Source: Siphonodentalium dalli | Taxonomy: Eukaryota > Mollusca > Scaphopoda > Gadilida > Siphonodentaliidae | NCBI GenBank assembly: GCA_032622095.1 | Contig: CP136067.1 | Span: forward strand, 57,393,899-57,457,898 | Direction of reading: 5' to 3' | Length of the DNA stretch: 64,000 bases | In this document: positions 48,501-55,204 of the stretch, in pieces | How positions within the stretch are numbered: the stretch's first letter is position 1 | Layout: every line of letters starts with the position of its first letter | Made by a program: the position numbers and the translations under genes | The notes under the pieces: generated by a model | The model's database searches: none | Told to the model about the DNA's origin: nothing | What the model saw: the letters and a program-made list of their open reading frames with translations, nothing else

Positions 48501-51500
48501 TTTGAAAATCATGTGTCTTGCAATCATTTTATATCAGAGTTTTAAAAGCTAAAATCATGAACAAATTCCAATATTCTACTGTGGCTATTAAGGAACCATT
48601 CATTTTAAACATCAATGTATTATCCAAAAATCTGGGTGACACTTGGTATTAGTTCAAAATGAATTGACCAATTATTAGGTTAAATTTTTCTCCAATGATC
48701 TCTGTATGAGAACATATGAAACTAACCACAATTTTTTACCCATACTTAGTGTTGATTTGTGAAAATCCCCCGCCCTGTACTATTATTGCGCCCCCGTACT
48801 ATTATTTATTTTAAAGGAAATTTCACCCCTGTACTATTATTCCGCCCCCTACTATTATTTGGATCCCGAGAGTACCTAAGTTGAGCTACAGTGCCATTGA
48901 CACTTTCATTTAAAGATTTGGTTATTTGTATGCATGTCAGTAATGAGACAATGCACAAGTGTCTTATCCATATAGTATACTTGTACAAAGCCTCCGCTCC
49001 AAATGAAGCCACCGGTTCGGGGGACACTGTGGCCGAGCGGCCTTTTATTTTTAAGTGAATTTGACAAGTACCAACTCTTGACCGAGTCAATGTAAAGCTG
49101 AATTCTTTTTGGAAAAGCGTGTTACATGCCTGGTCTGAATTGAGCCAAGAATCCACCACAGATCCGATAGATATCTTATCGCAGCCTCTACATATGAATA
49201 GATATATAAAAATAAATCACAAAACTTTCTTAGATAAAAGATGGATCAAACATGGGATCTTTTTTGTCAATGATTTAATGAGTGACTCAGGTTTACTGGA
49301 CTATAATTCTCTCTGCAACCACTATGACATCCAAATCCCATTTACAATTTATCAAGGAGTATTGGGTGCTCTCCCTCCATGGATATCATACATAAAGGAA
49401 AATACTAAATTAACTTCTGTATGTTCCCACTTAATCGAGATTGCCCAAAGTTCGAAAAAAAGTTGTAAAACCTTCTACCGTTTATTTTTTTTTAAATATA
49501 CCACAAAATCTGAAACAAATCAGAAAAAGTGGGATAGCCTCCGTTAAAAAAATCTCAGTGACAAATGATTGGAAAGATATTTACTCCAATCCATATAAAG
49601 TAACCAATGATACAGGTCTCCAATCATTTCAATACAAAATCATTCATAATATCCTTTACACAAATGTAAAATGATTTTAATGCAAACTTTCAGAAACAGA
49701 ACTATGTACCTTCTGTGGCAACATAAGGGAGACAACCTTACATCTTTTCTTTGAATGTATTATATCAAAATCTATCCTCCTTGAATTCTGTGACATTATT
49801 TTAAATAAGTGCAACATATCCACAAAGATCACCCCAGAATATATAATCCAAGGTTTAGGAACTGACAAATCAGACTTGGATATACTTGATATATGTTTTT
49901 TATTATATAAAAGATTTATATACTGTTGCAAAATAAGATCAATGAAACCTACAGTCCAAGGACTTCTGGAGCGCATCAAACAATACAAAATCATAGAAAC
50001 TGAATTTTCCTCAACTTCTAAGTCCAAGAAAGAAATATGTTTTAAGGAAAGATGGGATAAGCTAAGCAACATCTACTCATGATAGACAATACTTATTTAT
50101 AATATTTAATTTATAGCATTAATTTTGATCTTAGCACATACATCCCTGATAACACACAGACAATGAAAATGCCCTTTATATTTCACATAATGTATTACCC
50201 TTTGGGATAGTCAGACATAAGTCATGTCCTCTATGCTTATTGTGTAATAATTGTATTTTTGTTTTGAATGTTGTATATATCTGTTATACTTTGAAATCTG
50301 AAAAATATTAAAAAAACAAACAAACTCTTATATTCTTCCGAGTCCCAGTCTTCTCAGTCTGGTGAACATCTCCACAGTCATTGACTGTCTTGTTTTTTGT
50401 AAATGTTGATGTTCTGTCTTCAATTTGGGTTCCATGTTTCAATTTGGCACTGTAGGAATCAGTTGGATTTTTCCATCAACATTAAATTTTGTTTTCTGGT
50501 TGATAACTTTAGTTACAGTTATCTGAATGATAATTATCTCCCGCATTTCAAGTCTAGTGGGAGATCATATAGTAGTATGAATGTGTTCCATTCATGCTTC
50601 CACCATGAGTCCATCCATTCATTCGTAACAACTTTGGAGCTCTCTACCTCAGTCATCATTGGTCATATTTGAATGATCATTCATACCCTAATGAGCCACC
50701 ATGGGGGAAAGGGTATCCACATGAAACGGATATCATCCATTCATTTGTTTTAGCGTTATGACTCATAGATTGAAAATGCAATGTCTGCTAAATTTGGATC
50801 TGTGTATCTCAAATTGATTGGTCTTTCGTATATTAATGAACAACAATAGGATGAAGGATACCCAAATGCAACCTGTTTTGGCCGGTCAATGCAGGCCAGA
50901 TTAAGACATCTTTCAAGTTAATCTAGGTTCGGGCTGATGAATTTTGTCACATTTATGCCTTTTTATGACTTATAATTTATTGAGTATTCTGTTCCCCAAT
51001 GATAACCTTAGTTATGGTTGATAAGACTATTGGACAATTGAAAGTGAAAAGGTCACCCCTGTCATATTGCCTGAGAACACCCGACTGTTTGAGCCATTCT
51101 ATACTGAATACTTATTGACGAGTAGGTCCCTTAGGAAATGTTCAGATAATAAGTACAACAAACTACCATCAGTTTTGTTGAACTTATTTAATATATGAAC
51201 ATTTCACACCTAAGAATATGAATCCATTATCATTTCGTCTGTTTGTTGTCTGATTTTATTATTTGAACAACCATCCAAATGAATAGTAGACTGTTCCAAA
51301 ATATATTTTTATAGCTGAATTGGAGAATCCATTCAGTCTAACATGTATTTGTATTCACAGATGTTATATGGGTGATCATTACTGTTGACGAGGGAGGTTT
51401 GTTGGGAGTTACACAGCAGCTATCCAAGTTTGGAGATGATTTGGTGAAGCACGGAAATTCTACAGACTGTCCAGTTAATCCTTTCGCTTCACCGCATAAG

Positions 51501-52519
51501 TTTGCAGACTCTGGGAGTGAATGTTCGTCACCACAGAACAACTATTTCTCATTGAATTCATCATTGATAGCTCAACACGGGAGTCCCTTCCAGTCACAAA
51601 TAACGCCTCCATCGCCGCCCGCCTCACCTTCAGTACATCATACAAACCGGTCACTATTTAACAGCAATTTAGATGTAAGTCACTTATCAGAGACCATATA
51701 AAAACATGCCGTAAAGCCACAAAAAGTGAATTTCCAGTTTCTCCTGGTTTCTCAGGCCAATTTTTTTTTTAAAGCATGGGCACTCGCAAATTTTAGATTG
51801 AAAACTGATTATGAATGTTTGAAAGTGATAGTTCATTGCTAGAATATTATGCGCGATGAAAGACAAATATGAGGTTACACTGACAAACAGAAAATGTCAT
51901 GTAGTTTTGGTTCCTATAGCATGCAATAGGGTATTCCCAAGTTTCCTTTGACGTAAACCAGCTAGCGAAATTGGCCGGGATAATACTGGTTTATGTAGAA
52001 GCATGGTTGCCTTACTAATCGATAGCGCACTTTTTGACCAGAACCAATGGTGAGATTTTTTGTCAGTTTTTAATTGACATACAAATCAGTACAAAATGCT
52101 ACTTGCAGTCATATTGCTGTATTATATTCTAACTGTTGTGTTAAATTACACAAAAAATAAATATGCTGTCTAATTTTGAAGTAACCTCACATTTGATATG
52201 TTTGTTTACATCTAGAGAACACCCGAACTGTTACAAAGTATGCGAGGTCAAATGAGTTTGCATTCTTTTCAAATTATGTAAATATTTTGTTCACGTTAAA
52301 TAAAGAAAGTTTCTTTTGGAGTTCAGAACAAATGTTTTCTATTAAATATTAAATCTGGATTATTTTCACAGTTGTGACCTGTGATTCAGATTTAGCAGTA
52401 TGAATAAAAATAATTGCTTCTCCATGACTAATTATTCTATCCTTTCTGTATTCCAGCCAATACCAGACTCAAATATTACAGACTCTTCAGCAAACACAGA
52501 TGACTCTGAAATGTTATAG
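24420..52519 (+). CDS. ILRUN: ILRUN (C6orf106) orthologue, 5 coding exons, 294 residues
   Basis: Exons 24420-24574, 37548-37702, 40943-41140, 51361-51674 and 52457-52519 join in phase to 885 nt including TAG. The start is in optimal Kozak context. Residues about 4-65 form the UBA-like region (GTTDKEVLISEFQRLLG, CAFFLDMNNW, LQEAICSYYD). Residues about 71-178 are the NBR1-like beta-sandwich (VEDVTIGEGESVPP, KTWRIKNSG, WPPG, SPHRAGVYQGQWRM, YGDVIWVI), followed by GGLLGVTQQL. The tail is serine/proline-rich and ends DDSEML. Length and domain order match vertebrate ILRUN (about 298 residues). In vertebrates the protein lowers p300/CBP and IRF3-dependent antiviral and inflammatory transcription and influences lipoprotein traits; the role in molluscs is inferred by orthology. 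All four introns have GT/AG ends. Introns 1 and 3 are filled with nested mobile elements. Confidence 0.97.
24870..25134 (-). mobile_element. tRNA-derived SINE
   Basis: On the minus strand the head reads like a tRNA: a box-A-like TAGCCGAGAGGTAGTG near 25133-25118, an anticodon-like stem-loop, a degenerate box B (GGGATCGCAACC) and the tail CTGGTCAGGG, which resembles the 3' half of tRNA-Glu. After that comes a central part with CACGTTAAAGAAC, GC-rich for the window. A second, truncated copy lies at 26446-26618. The distal boundary is approximate. Confidence 0.7.
25145..26207. mobile_element. Foldback element interrupted by a CAGGG element
   Basis: Arms of about 130-150 bp share GGAAAGGAAG, GACACGACCA, GCGTCACCTTGACATA, TTCCTTTTCC and GAGACATTTA in opposite orientations (left about 25147-25223 plus 25893-25960, right about 26020-26207). 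The left arm is split by the 669-bp element at 25224-25892, so the foldback is the older insertion. No coding capacity. Confidence 0.75.
25224..25892. mobile_element. CAGGGTTTCC-ended element with 7-bp target duplication
   Basis: Termini CAGGGTTTCCGCTA and, inverted, CAGGCTTTCCGCTA, flanked on both sides by CATTTAC. It is homologous along its length to the nested copy at 30790-31644. Non-coding. The termini resemble hAT, but the flush duplication is 7 bp rather than 8, so superfamily is left open. Confidence 0.85.
26277..26400 (+). mobile_element. Left end of a TAC-flanked TCTC element
   Basis: TAC, then TCTCAGGTGCCAAATAA, then a perfect 24-bp palindrome (26289-26312, centre GTGCCGGCAC). This matches the left end of the complete element at 47602-48872 base for base in most positions. 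The matching right end was not found nearby, so this copy looks truncated; the end given is approximate. Confidence 0.65.
26446..26618 (-). mobile_element. tRNA-derived SINE, truncated
   Basis: Minus-strand head with GGTAGTCCAGAAGTAGCG, a clear box B (GGTTCGAAACC) and CTGGTCAGGGAA. It is followed by the same TCTGACAAAAATCAGAA segment as the copy at 24870-25134 and ends at a TGCCGACTTCTCCC-like segment. The central domain of the first copy is missing. Confidence 0.7.
26619..27745. repeat. Intron 1 segment with degenerate short repeats
   Basis: About 27465-27605 carries several copies of GGACCCTCTGACTAT-like words at about 25-30 bp spacing. Otherwise nothing recognised. Confidence 0.5.
27746..29760 (+). 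repeat. AGCTCACCTGAGAC-headed array element (family A), near full length
   Basis: Begins TTTTTAGCTCACCTGAGAC with a long imperfect hairpin (27751-27782), then GTCCGTCC-like sequence and roughly seven diverged units (ACCATCAGGCCTATTTAGC, TATTTGGTATGG, CTTGGGTGACTGGG, TTCAGATTTGTT, GGTCACTGGGTCAAAT, GGGACATAACTC). It ends with CAGTCTGGTGAGCG, then CATTGACTGTCTTGTT. Other copies lie at 30049, 33040, 42711 and, in part, 35820 and 63229. Open frames inside are repeat artefacts. Confidence 0.85.
30049..30425 (+). repeat. Family A element, short copy
   Basis: Same head hairpin (30059-30090) and the first two to three units, then an A/T-rich segment and a TA run (about 30465-30485) up to the left end of the CAGGG element at 30489. 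Confidence 0.8.
30489..32756. mobile_element. CAGGGTTTCC element (outer), interrupted by a nested copy
   Basis: CAGGGTTTCC at the left and GGAAACCCTG at the right, with ATATTAG directly outside both ends (30482-30488 and 32757-32763). The total is 2268 bp including the 855-bp nested relative. No transposase is recognisable, though short frames with no known domain exist. The interior is more diverged from the other two members. Confidence 0.8.
30790..31644. mobile_element. CAGGGTTTCC element (nested)
   Basis: CAGGGTTTCCGCTA and its complement at the ends, with GCTGAGT directly outside both (30783-30789 and 31645-31651). It is similar to the 25224-25892 element over most of its length (GGACATA, GGTATAAAGATGTTTA, GAAGTTATC, GACATCGCTAGAA). 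It lies wholly within the outer element, so it is the younger insertion. Confidence 0.85.
33040..33767 (+). repeat. Family A array, headless fragment
   Basis: Five diverged units of the family A phrase (TTCAGATTTGTTAAAATG, GGTCACCAGGTCAAAT, GGGACATAACT) without the hairpin head. It is broken at 33768 by a TTAA-flanked element. Confidence 0.75.
33772..34893. mobile_element. TTAA-flanked element with internal duplication and twin palindromes
   Basis: CTCGTTTGGGACG at the left and the complement of CTCGTTTAGGACG at the right, between TTAA at 33768-33771 and 34894-34897. Inside, a roughly 395-bp block (from about 33830 and again from about 34222) is tandemly duplicated; each carries a GACCGGTTG...TGGCAAC X-box-like site. 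Near the right end a 24-bp perfect palindrome (GGGAAACGGATA and its complement) occurs twice, at 34815-34838 and 34858-34881. piggyBac-like, non-autonomous. Confidence 0.85.
34901..35560 (+). repeat. Hairpin-headed array element, AGTCAAG type
   Basis: TTTTTAGTCAAG with an imperfect hairpin (34906-34933), then GTGGCGGACGGGCGG and three to four units of about 165 bp (GCTCGTTAGCGCGATAACTT, CAACAAACGTTATCCGATT, GAAATTTGG, TCGGTCGAGTTCGAAAACC, GAGTTATGGCCCTTAATTAG). It abuts the right TTAA of the preceding element. Confidence 0.8.
35597..35650 (+). repeat. 13-bp minisatellite, four copies
   Basis: Unit GGCGGTAGCCACC repeated four times with small changes (third copy CTACC, fourth with an added A). 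GC-rich in an AT-rich intron. Confidence 0.9.
35820..36170 (+). repeat. Family A distal end, fragment
   Basis: Contains TTGAGATGTCGGTTGTGAAATTCCAACCT-like sequence, then AGTCCCAGTCTTATCAGTC and TTTGACTGTCTTGTT, as at the distal ends of the copies at 29500-29760 and 45650-50397. Confidence 0.65.
36171..37223. other. ILRUN intron 1, nothing recognised
   Basis: No coding exon or bounded element found; a short ATT run lies near 36690. Confidence 0.5.
37227..37403. mobile_element. 177-bp TAC-flanked TCTC element
   Basis: TCTCAACTGCCGAATAATAG at the left, and a right end reading CGGCAGGTAAGAG. It is flanked by TAC at 37224-37226 and 37404-37406. The interior has four copies of CTGCACTATTATT-like words, as in the right part of the element at 47602-48872. 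It lies 144 bp upstream of ILRUN exon 2. Confidence 0.75.
37548..37702 (+). CDS. ILRUN: ILRUN exon 2
   Basis: Acceptor CATGTTTCAG; the first base completes the tryptophan codon. It encodes the rest of the UBA-like region and the first strands of the NBR1-like domain, including the conserved VEDVTIGEGESVPP. It ends one base into the glycine codon of KNSG; donor GTATGC at 37703. Confidence 0.96.
37703..39184. other. ILRUN intron 2, first part
   Basis: About 37882-37945 is a reverse copy of the 60-bp dispersed tail repeat (GAGTGGGAGCATCCATTTAG on the minus strand). About 38280-38410 carries CCGTCTGTCCATCTGTCTG-type sequence typical of a decayed array element. Near 39080 is a short CCCCA repeat. 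No gene. Confidence 0.5.
39185..39785 (+). mobile_element. ATACCCCC-ended array element
   Basis: TATACCCCCAC at the left, with its own hairpin mate GGGGGGTATA at about 39210, and GTGGGGGTAT at 39775-39784 at the right. The interior has GTCCGTC-type sequence and three diverged units (ACTTATTTTGACTTAGAAAA, ATGAACCGATTTCAATA). A 5' fragment of another copy is at about 41205-41300. Confidence 0.75.
40284..40675. mobile_element. TTAA-flanked element with a nested giant palindrome
   Basis: CCCTTTACCCAACA at the left and its complement at the right, between TTAA at 40280-40283 and 40676-40679. Inside are two perfect 76-bp inverted arms (40426-40501 and 40581-40656) around an A/T-rich 79-bp spacer. 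Each arm is itself nearly palindromic (CCAATGCATTCTCTTATATA ... complement). The CCCTTT termini after TTAA are typical of piggyBac-like MITEs. Confidence 0.9.
40943..41140 (+). CDS. ILRUN: ILRUN exon 3
   Basis: Acceptor TGATTTTTCAG; 198 bases, phase 1 at both ends, donor GTAAGT at 41141. It encodes the core of the NBR1-like domain from WPPGCCLKF through SPHRAGVYQGQWRMSTPTGVCYG. A palindrome-rich TTAA element ends 264 bp before it. Confidence 0.96.
41205..41300 (+). repeat. ATACCCCC-type element, 5' fragment
   Basis: TTATACCCCCACC, TTTTTGAAGAACAACGG and GTATACTGGATTG, then TGTCCATC; matches the head of the element at 39185. It begins 64 bp after ILRUN exon 3. Confidence 0.65.
41352..42517. 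mobile_element. TAA-flanked, Harbinger-like element containing a Helitron
   Basis: GGCCAAAAGGAAGAATACC at the left is matched, with few differences over about 34 bp, by the complement of the right end. Flanks are TAA at 41349-41351 and 42518-42520. GG-starting termini and a 3-bp TAA/TTA duplication are the PIF/Harbinger signature. There is no transposase. The Helitron copy at 41628-42191 sits inside, so it came later. Confidence 0.8.
41628..42191 (-). mobile_element. Non-autonomous Helitron, 5'-truncated, minus strand
   Basis: Minus-strand copy of the 18204-18866 Helitron. Its 3' CTAG (41628-41631) faces left, preceded by the same CCCGGAC/GTCGGG-type hairpin and followed on its own strand by T. 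Homology stops near 42191, so the 5' end with TCTATTATATA is missing. Open frames inside are artefacts. Confidence 0.8.
42711..45832 (+). repeat. Family A element, second long copy (proximal part)
   Basis: Head hairpin at 42716-42747, followed by the same unit order as 27746-29670, including the shared A/T-rich spacer (GCTCAATTAAAAAA) and GGAAGGTGCCTGCAATCACA. It is interrupted at 43718 by a hAT-like element and again after 45832 by a stack of insertions. Its distal end (CTTCCGAGTCCCAGTC ... TGACTGTCTTGTT) reappears at about 50334-50397. Confidence 0.85.
43718..44634. mobile_element. hAT-like non-autonomous element
   Basis: Exact 8-bp duplication CTTGGGAC at 43710-43717 and 44635-44642. Termini are TAGAGCCTGAAGCC and, inverted, TAGACCCCGAAGCC. 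The uninterrupted sister sequence at about 28770-28790 shows the empty site. GC-rich ends with GCCGCCGCCAGCCATATT words; the interior holds a copy of the 60-bp dispersed tail (about 43995-44045). An 8-bp duplication with TAGAG-type ends is the hAT signature. Confidence 0.88.
45833..46265 (+). repeat. Hairpin-headed array element, GTCCCCCGAAA type
   Basis: Perfect 11-bp hairpin GTCCCCCGAAA (45833-45843) with its complement at 45851-45861, then GTCCGTTCG, GTCCGTCCG and two to three diverged units (GTTTCCGGATGATAACTTTA, AAATTCG.., GAGTTATGG). It is inserted into the distal part of family A. Confidence 0.75.
46275..48915 (+). repeat. AGCTCAACTTAC-headed array element (family B), interrupted
   Basis: TTTTTAGCTCAACTTAC with hairpin (46279-46307), GTCCGTCAACAATTTCC, then a tandem array of about 120-bp and 240-bp units (TTTGGCGCGGGCTACAGGT, GATGGGAACGAGT, CATGGCCGCCAGCAGCCATC) to about 47535. 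After that comes the shared distal segment CATTTCAATTAGCAC ... CCCCTAC. The TAC element at 47602-48872 splits it, and it resumes at CTAAGTTGAGCTACAGTG to about 48915. The distal TAAGTTGAGCTA is the complement of the head. Confidence 0.85.
47602..48872. mobile_element. TAC-flanked TCTC element, complete
   Basis: TCTCGGGATCCAAATAA at the left and its complement at the right, between TAC at 47599-47601 and 48873-48875. The uninterrupted site CCCCTACCTAAG exists at about 60219-60230 and 61986-61997, proving the 3-bp duplication. Beside the left end lies a palindrome (AAGCGTACCCGTACGCTT); the right part has CTGTACTATTATT words. 1271 bp, no transposase. Superfamily not assigned. Confidence 0.85.
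49065..50325 (+). pseudogene. 5'-truncated LINE, C-terminal part of reverse-transcriptase polyprotein
   Basis: Frame pieces 49065-49547 (NSFWKSVLHAWSEL, PLHMNRYIKINHK, DKRWIKHGI..VNDLM, LGALPPWIS) and, after a frameshift at about 49440-49500, 49500-50083 (DWKDIYSNPYKVTNDTGLQ, FQYKIIHNIL, then CTFC...H...C). These resemble the region after the RT domain in LINEs of the L1/Tx1-like kind, including the C-terminal CCHC motif. In-frame TGA and TAA at 49672-49680 plus the frameshift make it dead. It ends in an A-rich tail (about 50308-50330). It was inserted into family A DNA in ILRUN intron 3, same strand as the gene. Confidence 0.8.
50398..51116. other. ILRUN intron 3, nothing recognised
   Basis: No exon or bounded element seen. 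Confidence 0.5.
51117..51340 (+). mobile_element. Dispersed MITE-like repeat next to ILRUN exon 4
   Basis: Shares GACGAGTAG, AGGAAATGTTCAGATAATAA and TTGTTGAACTTAT at its start, and GAATTGGAGAATCCATTCAG at its end, with 8997-9262. It ends about 20 bases before the exon 4 acceptor, and a CTAAC branch-point-like pentamer (51338-51342) overlaps its edge. Confidence 0.65.
51361..51674 (+). CDS. ILRUN: ILRUN exon 4
   Basis: Acceptor TTTGTATTCACAG; two bases complete the aspartate of YGDVIWVI. It encodes the last NBR1-like strands, GGLLGVTQQL and most of the low-complexity serine/proline tail (NPFASPHKF is also typical of the family). Donor GTAAGT at 51675, phase 0. A dispersed repeat ends about 20 bases before the acceptor. 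Confidence 0.96.
51675..52456. other. ILRUN intron 4, no bounded element
   Basis: Smallest intron, AT-rich, with no repeat boundary recognised. Confidence 0.6.
52457..52519 (+). CDS. ILRUN: ILRUN exon 5 (last coding part)
   Basis: Acceptor GTATTCCAG; 20 codons rich in D, S, N and T, then TAG at 52517-52519. Short acidic C-terminus. The assignment rests on phase, splice-site quality and the total length matching the family rather than on residue conservation. Confidence 0.85.
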   Translation, partial: PIPDSNITDSSANTDDSEML

Positions 52520-52957
52520 CATTTCGACATTTGTTTCCTCGTTTGATCTCGACAGTTCATGGCCGAGTGGGTTGATGAAAGATTTTGATAGTCAGAGAGT
52601 GATTGACCATACTCATTTCTCTTGATCTGTTTCTGCTCATCCTCTGATGCAAAGAGTGAGTCTCAGAGTATCGCAAAACACTAAAACTAAAATATAGAAT
52701 GAGTATCACTGTATCAGTCACATGGGTACTTACTTTCAGGGGACCTTCTTGTCTGTAAGACAATTTTTGGATTACCAAGGTTAATTCAGTGGACCTTGTA
52801 GGTTTTCAATAGTTAGGGAGTCCAGGTGAATCTGAATTTTTTTTATTTTTAATCAAGCACACAAAATTTATATTGCAAACTTCCAGGGTATTGTTACTTT
52901 GGTAGTGTATTGAAGTGAAGCTAAATTTAACCATTATTTAGCTAAGGCATATTAGTA

Positions 52958-53883
52958 GGGGAAACTGGGGTGGAGTGGGACAGTGGGTATTGTGGGACAG
53001 TGGAGATAACTCCATAACATCGATGAGTTGCCTCATCTGTATGGATTCATTTGATGCTCATAAGATGTCCCATGCACATATGACATGAATCAAATGTGTC
53101 GCAAGCATATTAAATTTTTTATGTGAAAAAAAGGGTTTTTATGGAATCTGAGCAATTTTTTTCCGAACACAACTTTTTGAAATATTAAAAGTACATATGA
53201 GAGATATTTTCTTACCGACTCTGAACTCTGAAACAACTGTGTTTAAGCGTCAAATTGCATATCTGTTTCAATAGGTTAGCATAGGCATGTTGCTAGAATA
53301 TTGAATCAACCGATACATGACCATGTCGGGGTAGAGTGGGACATATGGCTTGGTGTACATTGGGACGGTTAGTTACAGTAATGTAGAGTTGAGCAGATCT
53401 TTGGAAAATACCATTCCTGGTTGCTTTTATCTTCTACATGTAGACACGCAACAGAACGTTTTTTAATTATTTTATCAGATTAGAATTGGGCCCTATGGAT
53501 CGACACTGTGTCCCACTCCTCCCCGATTGAGTGGAAGTATCAATAAAACCTTATGTTTCAACTATATAAATGTGTGTGACCACATAACGAATTTCCCTCT
53601 TTGGATGAATAACTGTTTCGGTTGTTGTTATGGGGTATGTTATTGAATTCCAATGGGTGACGACCCACTGTACCCCATGACCCGGGGAAGTGTGGGACAT
53701 TTGGGTACCTTGTTTAAGTTGCCAGCATGGGAAATATATCAAGTTGGTAATGGTATACAGAGTCATATTAGTTGCGGTAATCAATTATGTATAAATCTTA
53801 CACAAAACAACAGTTGGATATGTAGCACAAATTGAGTTCTGGGCCTTGGAAGAAAAAATGTCCCACTCCACCCCAGTTCCCCC
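52958..53883. mobile_element. TA-flanked element just downstream of ILRUN
   Basis: GGGGAAACTGGGGTGGAGTG at the left and the complement of GGGGGAACTGGGGTGGAGTG at the right, between TA at 52956-52957 and 53884-53885. 926 bp; inside, GGTAGAGTGGGACA-like words recur in both orientations. It lies 438 bp after the ILRUN stop and may be transcribed as 3' UTR. An AATAAA at about 53542 lies inside it. Confidence 0.8.
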
Positions 53884-54340
53884 TACTATCTTTTGATCTG
53901 ATGAGTTCCCTATTGATCTTGGTGATTGTAAATCTCCCCCGTAATAAGTAGAAGTTGGCGGCATCCATGTTTCTGTGTGTCCATGTAGTATGGTACATGT
54001 AGTTCAAAGACTTTTAATATCACATTAGAGATTGTTTCCAAATTTTATGTCGGGCAAGTTTGACTTTCAGTGATGTTATACTCCTTAATATTTCAACTGA
54101 GAACATGAGGGATGTGGGATAAAGCTTATATTATAATTGAAAAAAAAAACTCAATTGATATCAAACCTGTTGAACTGCTTAGGGTGACTGACTACATTAA
54201 TGCTATTGTTTTGTGAGGAAGAACAGCATCTGAGCTGCAGGAGCAGACTGCTAGTCTTCCAATAACGCTGGTCATTTGTCAGGTCTGGAATATGCAATTT
54301 ATAACTATGGTAGTTATATATATATTATTATTATAGTTAA

Positions 54341-55204
54341 CCTTTTGAACCCGTTTGCCAGTTTTCAGTTAACACACAAACCACTATAACCCGGTTGGCC
54401 AGAAAACAGGCCACCCGATGTATGTTATGTAAAACTGGAATGTGGCATGTTCAATATAGATTTCAGTGTTGTGTACGGAAACTGGTTATAACTTTTGCCG
54501 AGCATGGCATAGCAAGGCTATCTACTGAATACATGTATATCTCTGAGTCATTTATATATGATATGTGGCCCTTGTTATACAAATGACGTAAATAAATATA
54601 CTGTTACTGTGTATTGGGATATCTGGTGATTCCTGTTATCGCGCATTTCATAGCAAGGATAACTACCGAATATATATATATACAATAAACAGTCCTATCT
54701 TTGATTAAAAACCAGAAAACCGTTCCACTGATGCCATCTGAAACATCTGACGTAATTACTGCAAACAGAGATAAAAAAATATAATGTTCCTTTGCATACA
54801 GTTGCATAGGGAAACCTGGGGATAACAGTTGGTGGGAATGACATAGCAAGTTCAACCACTGGACATAGAGTCATTTATAAATAAATCTTCATGTTTCAGG
54901 TATTAAGATTCAACGAGAATCACCGAATCGATTCTCGTTTTGATTCTCGCAAAACTTTTCAATTTTCAGTGCTTTATGACTAACTTGGTTCGGCATTTGA
55001 TTCTCGCAAAATGAGCCCTGGTGTTTCTAAATCAGTGCATCCTAATTGATATAAACAATGAATTGTTTGATTCTGTTGTAAACGGGTTTAGATATCATTT
55101 GTAACGTCCCAATTATGTCCTACAGCCCAGGGAATGGTTCGTTGTACATATATATTAACCCAGGGAATGGGGCGTTTTACATATATATTCCAGGGTTCAA
55201 AGGG
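54341..55204. mobile_element. TTAA-flanked, piggyBac-like element
   Basis: CCTTTTGAACCC at the left and the complement of CCCTTTGAACCC at the right, between TTAA at 54337-54340 and 55205-55208. 864 bp, non-coding. Interior blocks such as CATAGCAAG and ACTGAATA/ACCGAATATATA recur in direct orientation. Confidence 0.8.

Noticed and set aside
51338-51541. Minus-strand frame opposite ILRUN exon 4
   Set aside because: Shadow of the real exon on the other strand.
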